A stretch of 11,743 bases of DNA. Source: Gammaproteobacteria bacterium. GTDB lineage: Bacteria > Pseudomonadota > Gammaproteobacteria > Steroidobacterales > Steroidobacteraceae. Position 1 is the stretch's first letter. Each line of letters begins with the position of its first letter. Below are positions 6,747-11,743 of this stretch, piece after piece. Location: contig PMHN01000042.1 of NCBI GenBank assembly GCA_003156695.1, positions 4,384-16,126 of the forward strand. The letters run 5' to 3'. The position numbers and the translations under genes are program-made. The notes under the pieces are model-generated. The model was not told where the DNA came from. It searched no databases and saw only the letters and a program-made list of their open reading frames with translations.

Positions 6747-8752
6747 GGTGGCGCCAGCGCCCCGAGCGCCTCGCGCAGCGGCCCGAGCCAGGGCTCGAAG
6801 TGGCGCCACTGGTCGATCCCCTCCTTATATATAGGCTGGCGGACCTGCTCGGAGCTCGCGGTGCGCACGCTGCGCTCGGTCCGGTAGAACTCGAGGCACG
6901 TCGGCTCGAACTGAAGTCCGCAGAAATCCAGGATGCGCCGCACGCTGCCCTCGAGGTCCGCGACCACCTCCTCGTGCTGTACGCGCAGGATCCGTCCCGC
7001 CAGCACCACGTCCCAGTGCGCCATCAGCCCGATGTAGCTGCGGTAGTAAGCGGCGATATCCGCGATGCTGTAGGTGAATTCCTGACCGGAGGCAAACAGC
7101 TGCTTGAAGTTGCTGAAGCAGCACGCCATCGCCTCGCGCCGCGCGTCGATGATCCTGGCATTCGGCAGGATCAGGTGGATGAGGCCGAGGTGGCGGAAAT
7201 TGTTCGGCATCTTGTCGATGAAACGCGGGCGCCCCTTGCGGTAAGCGCGCGTGTCGGCGAGGTAACTCTCTCCCATGCGCTCAAAGTCCGCCGGTTTGAG
7301 ATCGCGCAGGATTGCCGGGTAGCGCGGCTCGCTGTCGGTGAAGCTGCGCCCCTGCAGCACCGCCACCAGGCGTGGAATCTCCGGCAGCTCCATGGTGCCC
7401 TCGACCTGCGAGTGCGAGGCGAGGATCTGCTCGATGAGCGTCGAGCCGGAGCGTGGCAGGCCGACGATGAAGATCGGTGCATTGCCGGGACAGCCGACGC
7501 CCGCGCGCGCGGCGAAGAACTGCGCCGTGCATACTTCGGCCTGCAGTCGCGCATTGCGCTCGATGAAGCGTGGCTGGTAGCCGCTTTGGGAACGCTTCAG
7601 CAAGTTGCCGCGCTCGTAGTAACTGAAGGACTCGGCGTACTCGCCGCGATCCTCGAGTGCCTTGCCGAGCGCGAAGCACAGGTGAAACCGGTCCACGAGC
7701 TCGGTGCCGGCCGCGGCTTCCTGGACGCGCATGCTCTCTAGCTCTGAGTCGGTGAAGCGGTAGGTCTTGAGGTTGGCGAGGCTCCAGTAAGCATCGCCGA
7801 AATTTGGGCGCAGCGCCGCCGCGGCGCGGTACGACTCGATGGCCTGCTGCTGCTGGCCGAGGGTCTTCAGCGCGTGAGCCACCGACAGATGCAGGTCCGG
7901 GGCCTGCGGTGTCTCGCTGAGGAGCTCGCGATAGCGCGCCACCGCACCGGCGGCATCGCCGAGGCCCACGTGGGCGGTGGCTAAGGCAGCGCGATAGGAG
8001 CGGTTGCCGGGTTCGGCCGCCAGCAGCTTCTTCAGTTCCTCGAGCGCCCGCGTATGCCGGTGCCGATCGAGCAGCACCTGCGCGTAGTCGAAGCGTGCGG
8101 CATGGTAGTCGGGCGCGAGCTCGAGGAGCCGCTCGAGCAGCAGCTCCGCATCGTCGAGGATGCCGAGCTGCATGCCGATGCGCGCCAGCACCCGCGTCGC
8201 CTCGACATGGTCGCCGTGCTCGAGCAGGTATTTGCGGATCAGGAGCTCAGCGGGCTGCAGGTCGCCGTCAGCGAGCATGCTGGTGGCGGTCACGACCTCC
8301 GGTGGCAGCGCGACGAGGGTCTGCACGTGGCTCGCGGCGGTCCCGGCGTTGGCCGTCTGCGCAGTGAGGCGAAACAGCCGCTGCAGTGCGTTCCAGCTGG
8401 CCGGCAGCGCCGGGTTGAGATTCACCCCGCGCAGGTACGCTTCGATGGCGGGCTCAGCTAAGCGCTGCGCGACGTAGCAGTGCCCGCGCTCCTGGAACAG
8501 GCGGCTGTAACGCGGGTGCAGCTGCTCGAGCCGCGCCAGTGTCGTCAGGGCATCGGGCACTCGCTGCAGGTAGCGCTGGCACACGGCGATCAGGTACAGG
8601 GCATCGCGACTCTCGGGCGCCTGCCCGAGCAGCGCCTCGGCCTGCACCAGGGCCTGGCCAAAGTCGTTGCGCTCCATGAGGCCGCGGATGCGGCGCAGCT
8701 GCACCTCCAGATCCTGGGCGGGTGAATTCAAGGTCGCGGCGGCCATTACCAT
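6743..8752 (-). CDS. TPR-repeat sulfotransferase family protein
   Basis: From the ATG at 8750-8752 the protein has 669 residues. About residues 15-375 are helical repeats with TPR features (for example AVCQRYLQRVPDALTTLARL, and several A-x-x-x-Y/F-D-x-A units ending in P). Residues 425-645 are a sulfotransferase domain of the Sulfotransfer_3 type: VGLPRSGSTLIEQ (430-442) is the 5'-phosphosulfate loop that binds PAPS, and IIDARREAMACCFSNFKQLF (534-553) resembles the 3'-phosphate segment. A C-terminal RTASSEQVRQPIY motif is typical of this group. Function by family: transfer of sulfate from PAPS to an unknown acceptor, with the TPR part perhaps recognising a protein or peptide. The frame stays open to an ATG at 8827, but that extension would translate straight through a strong intrinsic terminator, so 8752 (or ATG 8746) is preferred. 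Neither has an obvious Shine-Dalgarno. It sits between a TonB receptor and the lyase-like gene, all on the minus strand. Confidence 0.9.
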   Translation of the reverse strand: MVMAAATLNSPAQDLEVQLRRIRGLMERNDFGQALVQAEALLGQAPESRDALYLIAVCQRYLQRVPDALTTLARLEQLHPRYSRLFQERGHCYVAQRLAEPAIEAYLRGVNLNPALPASWNALQRLFRLTAQTANAGTAASHVQTLVALPPEVVTATSMLADGDLQPAELLIRKYLLEHGDHVEATRVLARIGMQLGILDDAELLLERLLELAPDYHAARFDYAQVLLDRHRHTRALEELKKLLAAEPGNRSYRAALATAHVGLGDAAGAVARYRELLSETPQAPDLHLSVAHALKTLGQQQQAIESYRAAAALRPNFGDAYWSLANLKTYRFTDSELESMRVQEAAAGTELVDRFHLCFALGKALEDRGEYAESFSYYERGNLLKRSQSGYQPRFIERNARLQAEVCTAQFFAARAGVGCPGNAPIFIVGLPRSGSTLIEQILASHSQVEGTMELPEIPRLVAVLQGRSFTDSEPRYPAILRDLKPADFERMGESYLADTRAYRKGRPRFIDKMPNNFRHLGLIHLILPNARIIDARREAMACCFSNFKQLFASGQEFTYSIADIAAYYRSYIGLMAHWDVVLAGRILRVQHEEVVADLEGSVRRILDFCGLQFEPTCLEFYRTERSVRTASSEQVRQPIYKEGIDQWRHFEPWLGPLREALGALAPP

Positions 8753-8760
8753 GAGGTCAA

Positions 8761-8790
8761 GAAAAAGGCGGGCACTGTGCGTGCCCGCCT
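8761..8790 (-). terminator. Intrinsic terminator downstream of the TonB-dependent receptor gene
   Basis: Read on the minus strand, GGCGGGCAC (8789-8781), loop GCACA, GTGCCCGCC (8775-8767), then five T (8766-8762). The stem is 9 perfect GC-rich pairs, extendable by one A-T pair. The plus strand has no T-run after the stem, so it acts leftward. It begins 47 nt past the receptor stop and ends only 9 nt before the preferred sulfotransferase ATG, so it either separates the two genes or attenuates read-through. Confidence 0.85.
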
Positions 8791-8836
8791 GAGATTCTAC
8801 CGTGCGACCGCGGTGCCGGTCGCCCATCCCGAAAGC

Positions 8837-11476
8837 TTACTTGTTCGACTTGTCCTCGAAGTTCCAGGTCGCCCGCAGCATGATCACCCGCGGGCGGATC
8901 ACCGTCTGGGTCTCGATGGCCTCGGAGGCGGAGATGAACACCTCGCCGTCGACGTTAGTCAGGTTCTGGCCGGTCAGCTGCACGGTCCAGTTGTCCTTGG
9001 AGACGCCGACCGCCGCGTCATAAGTCGTGTAGCCGGGCTGATTGAAAGCCGCGGTCGTCACGTCGCCCACCGGTGCGATCGTAGCGACGTTTCCGGGCAG
9101 CGAGCGCGAGTGCGCCGTTGTGACAAACCCGGCCTGCACAAAGGGCTGGTAGCTGTTCAGCGCCCACTCGTAGCGGACCCGTGCATTCACCTGGAAGGGC
9201 GGTGACTGCGGCAGCGAACTGCCCTCCGTGCCGAAGGGGTTCGCTGCGCTGGTCAGCGGCTGACCAAACAGGGCCGTGCCCGGAACGTTGCCGATCAGGA
9301 ATGGCGAATTGGTCTGCGAGGAGCTGTTCCAGGAGGCCGCGCCCTGAATCGTGAGCCCTGTGGTCACGTTCGCCACGGCCTGCAGTTCGAGGCCGCGCAC
9401 CCGGTAGTTGGCACCGTTGGTGACGAAGCTGAGGTTGCCGGTCGAAGAGGGGTCGAAGAACTGCTGCTGCACGTTCTTCCAGTCCTCCTGATACACCGCG
9501 CCGTTGACCAGCAGGTGGTGATTCAGCCACTCGGTTTTCCAGCCCACCTCGTTGTTGGTGAGCGAGTCGGGAGCGAAGGCCTGCGGCGTCAGGTAATTGC
9601 CGTTCAGGTACGGGCCGAGCGAGGAGCGATTGAACCCGCCGGGGCGGAATCCCTGCGAGAAGGTGTAGTACAGCATCGCGTCCTGGGTGACATGCCAGGC
9701 GAGATTGGCGCGACTCCTGAAGCCGCTGTAGGTGGAGCTAAGGTTCAACTTGTTGATGTTGTTGGCGTCCTCGGCGGCGCACGGCGGCGCCCCACCGTCG
9801 TAGCAGCCGAAGGAGTAGACGTTGCTGCCGGTCTCGGTGTTGCTGAAGTTGTAGTAGCGCGTTCCGGCAGTCAGGATCAGTGTGTGCGGGATCAGGTCGA
9901 AGTCCCACGAGGTGAAGAACGCGTACTGCCGGTAGCCGCGCTGGGTGTCATCGAGGAATGACTCGTTGTCCGGACGTGTCCCGGGCACGTTCGCCGTCGA
10001 GCCTGGTGCCGGCTCAATGTCGGTCATGCAGCCGGTATTGCCCGGAGCCACGCCGGCCGGGCCGCTGGAGGTGCACGGTGGCAGCGACTTGTAGAACCAG
10101 TCGGTGTTGTCGTAGACCTTGAATTGCTCCCAGTACCCGCCGACCAGTCCGCGCAGGCGCCACTCATCCGGGGTGCTGAAGCGCAGCTCGTTGCTGAAAT
10201 GGGTGTTGCGCTGGGTGTTGCGCCAGTAGGCACTCGGCGAGTAGCAGATCGGATGGCCGCTGACGCCGTCCTTGTTCGAGGTGCACTGGTAGTAGTCCGC
10301 GTAGTTGCCGCGGGTGTAGGCGGTGTAGTCCTGCTGCGCCTCGACGTTGCGCACGAGGTAGCCGCCCGTATACACGGCGCGTATGTCGCCGAACTGTCCG
10401 TTCAGCGTCCAGGCCGTGTTTTCGAAGCTGTCTTTGTCGTACGCGGGGTTGAAGGTCGTAACCGATAGCGGCGGCAGCGGCACGCCGTCAGTCGAAACCG
10501 GCTCCTGGTAGAACACGCCCTGGGCGTTCATGTTCTGGTAGGTCTGCGCGATCAGCGCGTTCCATTCATCGTTGAACTTCCACAGCGCCGAGGCCCGCAT
10601 GCCCTGGTAGGTGACCGGGTTGATGGCATTCGCCACCGTAGGGTTGTTGTTGATGACGTTCTGGCACGAGGCATAGATGGTCGTCGTGTTCGGAACAATG
10701 CATCCCTTCGCCGAGGGGAACACGCCCCCGACCCCGCCGATGCCGAGGTCGCTGTAGTCGCGCGTGAACGTCCCCGGCACGTTGTTGATATAGCCGCCGC
10801 GCGAGTCGTTGAAGACGACGGCGCGCACCGCGAACGTGCCGGGAATGATCGGCAGGTTGATGGTGGCATCGAGCTGGCTGTTGTTATCGCCGTGGGCGGT
10901 GTCACCGTAGCCGCCGTTCACCGTGCCCTCGGTGACATCGAGCTTCGGCTTGTTGGTGATGTAGCGGATCGCACCAGCCTCGGCGCCGGCGCCGAACAGC
11001 GTGCCCTGCGGACCCTCGAGCACCTCGATACGCTCGATATCGGCCGCGTACACGTCGAGGTTGCGATACGGCATCTGCGCCGACTGGTCATCCAGATATA
11101 CCGCGACGTTGGGGAAGTTGGCGTCGGTGCCGCTGCCCTGCGTGCCGAGTGCCCCGGCGCTCAGGCCGCGCATGAAGATGAGGCTCTGTCCCGGCCCCCA
11201 TGAGGCCTGGGTGACGTTGGGCAGGTACTTGATGTAGTCATCGAGGGTGGTCACCGAGAGCTGCTGGAGGGTCTCGGCGGTCAGCGCCTGGATCGTGATC
11301 GGTACGTTCTGGACGTTCTCAGAGCGGCGCTGCGCGGTGACGATCACTTCCGTGAGCTCGTTGGAACTGGAAGCGGCGGCAGTTTCGGCATTCCCTGCGG
11401 CTGCGAACACCAGGCTTGCCGCCGGTGCGCTGAGAATGGCTGCCACCGCCGCAGAGATTTTCGGATTCGCCTTCAT
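8837..11476 (-). CDS. TonB-dependent outer-membrane receptor
   Basis: An 879-residue TonB-dependent receptor. The ATG at 11474-11476 is chosen because GGGGGAG lies directly upstream at good spacing and the protein then opens with a signal peptide (MKANPKIS, then an Ala-rich hydrophobic run to about residue 30); an earlier ATG at 11521 would bury it. ELTEVIVTA (40-48) is the TonB-box-like segment. The plug follows (about 50-175: VPITIQALTAETLQQL, LIFMRGLSAG, IERIEVLEGPQGTLFGAGAEAGAIRYITNKP region), then a 22-strand-type barrel to the C-terminus (TFSQGFRPGGFNRSSLGPY, YTTYDAAVGVSKDNWTVQLTGQNLTN). All eight cysteines fall in four local pairs (259/271, 398/411, 468/483, 558/566), probably disulfides in surface loops. 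It imports an unidentified ligand in a proton-motive-force-dependent way. The sequence style resembles the large receptor families of Steroidobacter-like and sphingomonad bacteria rather than a known siderophore receptor. It is followed by a strong terminator. Confidence 0.93.
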   Translation of the reverse strand: MKANPKISAAVAAILSAPAASLVFAAAGNAETAAASSSNELTEVIVTAQRRSENVQNVPITIQALTAETLQQLSVTTLDDYIKYLPNVTQASWGPGQSLIFMRGLSAGALGTQGSGTDANFPNVAVYLDDQSAQMPYRNLDVYAADIERIEVLEGPQGTLFGAGAEAGAIRYITNKPKLDVTEGTVNGGYGDTAHGDNNSQLDATINLPIIPGTFAVRAVVFNDSRGGYINNVPGTFTRDYSDLGIGGVGGVFPSAKGCIVPNTTTIYASCQNVINNNPTVANAINPVTYQGMRASALWKFNDEWNALIAQTYQNMNAQGVFYQEPVSTDGVPLPPLSVTTFNPAYDKDSFENTAWTLNGQFGDIRAVYTGGYLVRNVEAQQDYTAYTRGNYADYYQCTSNKDGVSGHPICYSPSAYWRNTQRNTHFSNELRFSTPDEWRLRGLVGGYWEQFKVYDNTDWFYKSLPPCTSSGPAGVAPGNTGCMTDIEPAPGSTANVPGTRPDNESFLDDTQRGYRQYAFFTSWDFDLIPHTLILTAGTRYYNFSNTETGSNVYSFGCYDGGAPPCAAEDANNINKLNLSSTYSGFRSRANLAWHVTQDAMLYYTFSQGFRPGGFNRSSLGPYLNGNYLTPQAFAPDSLTNNEVGWKTEWLNHHLLVNGAVYQEDWKNVQQQFFDPSSTGNLSFVTNGANYRVRGLELQAVANVTTGLTIQGAASWNSSSQTNSPFLIGNVPGTALFGQPLTSAANPFGTEGSSLPQSPPFQVNARVRYEWALNSYQPFVQAGFVTTAHSRSLPGNVATIAPVGDVTTAAFNQPGYTTYDAAVGVSKDNWTVQLTGQNLTNVDGEVFISASEAIETQTVIRPRVIMLRATWNFEDKSNK

Positions 11477-11743
11477 CTCGCTCCCCCGTAATTGGTTGTG
11501 ATTTCCCCACGCCCCCGACATCCGGCCCGCGCGGCCAGCCCTCCCTGGACCTTGTATACCGTTCGCCCGCCGCGCGCTTGAAGAAACGCGTCATCCGGGC
11601 AGCACGCGACCGCTGCACACACCTGCCAGCGTACAGTGCCACAAGCAGGCCGGGGCAAGCTTTTCACACCCGGCGCGGCGCATACAGTCTAGAAATTGAA
11701 TAGCCCCATCTGAAAAAGGAATCCACGCGGCCGCGGCCGCCCG
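11477..11743 (-). promoter_or_regulatory. Upstream region of the TonB-dependent receptor gene
   Basis: These 267 bp up to the window edge contain no supported gene. On the minus strand they hold the receptor's GGGGGAG ribosome site and a possible -10 element TATACA (11558-11553), about 77 nt before the ATG, preceded by a poor -35 (TTCAAG about 19 nt upstream). A second AT-rich patch lies at about 11688-11720. The promoter call rests on one hexamer and position, so it is weak. The region ends in a GC-only 14-bp palindrome (11727-11740). Confidence 0.35.

Noticed and set aside
11727..11740. GCGGCCGCGGCCGC palindrome with two overlapping NotI-type sites near the window edge.
   Set aside because: Considered as a cloning scar or operator, but it is short, made only of GC, and sits in GC-rich intergenic DNA; there is no other vector-like sequence.

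Overview
The window is GC-rich, densely coded DNA from a Gram-negative bacterium. An outer-membrane TonB-dependent receptor is present, the reading frames favour G/C at third positions, and genes abut or overlap. A TonB receptor next to a TPR-sulfotransferase, with GcvA-like LysR and dimethylglycine-dehydrogenase-like flavoproteins, suggests a proteobacterium of the Steroidobacter/Nevskiales or sphingomonad kind. That placement is an inference from gene style, not a measured match. I see no rRNA, tRNA, CRISPR array, insertion sequence or phage gene.

Left part (1-4950): the end of a plus-strand flavoprotein gene (2-154) meets, tail to tail with 2 bp between stops, a complete homologue on the minus strand (157-2568). 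Both belong to the dimethylglycine/sarcosine dehydrogenase-like family: an FAD amine-oxidase domain fused to a folate-binding GcvT-like domain. Upstream of the complete copy, in the same direction, is a GcvA-like LysR regulator (2646-3611). Divergent from the regulator is an enolase-superfamily enzyme of the mandelate-racemase subgroup (3799-4950), most likely a sugar-acid or hydroxy-acid dehydratase/racemase. This half looks like a small-molecule catabolic neighbourhood for N-methylated amines and an alpha-hydroxy or sugar acid, controlled by one LysR protein.

Right part (4962-11743): three minus-strand genes read in the order TonB-dependent receptor (11476 to 8837), TPR-repeat sulfotransferase (8752 to 6743) and an aromatic-amino-acid-lyase-fold protein (6746 to 4962). 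A strong intrinsic terminator lies just after the receptor and just before the likely sulfotransferase start. The sulfotransferase stop overlaps a GTG start of the lyase-like gene (GTGA), which suggests translational coupling.

The most unusual gene is the last of these. It keeps the overall HAL/PAL fold motifs, but at the site where the family makes its MIO electrophile from Ala-Ser-Gly it reads V-G-E-G-D-L: one residue shorter and with no serine. It also begins with a convincing signal peptide and contains no cysteine. An exported ammonia-lyase homologue without MIO, coupled to a sulfotransferase and a TonB receptor, is the best candidate here for an undescribed system.
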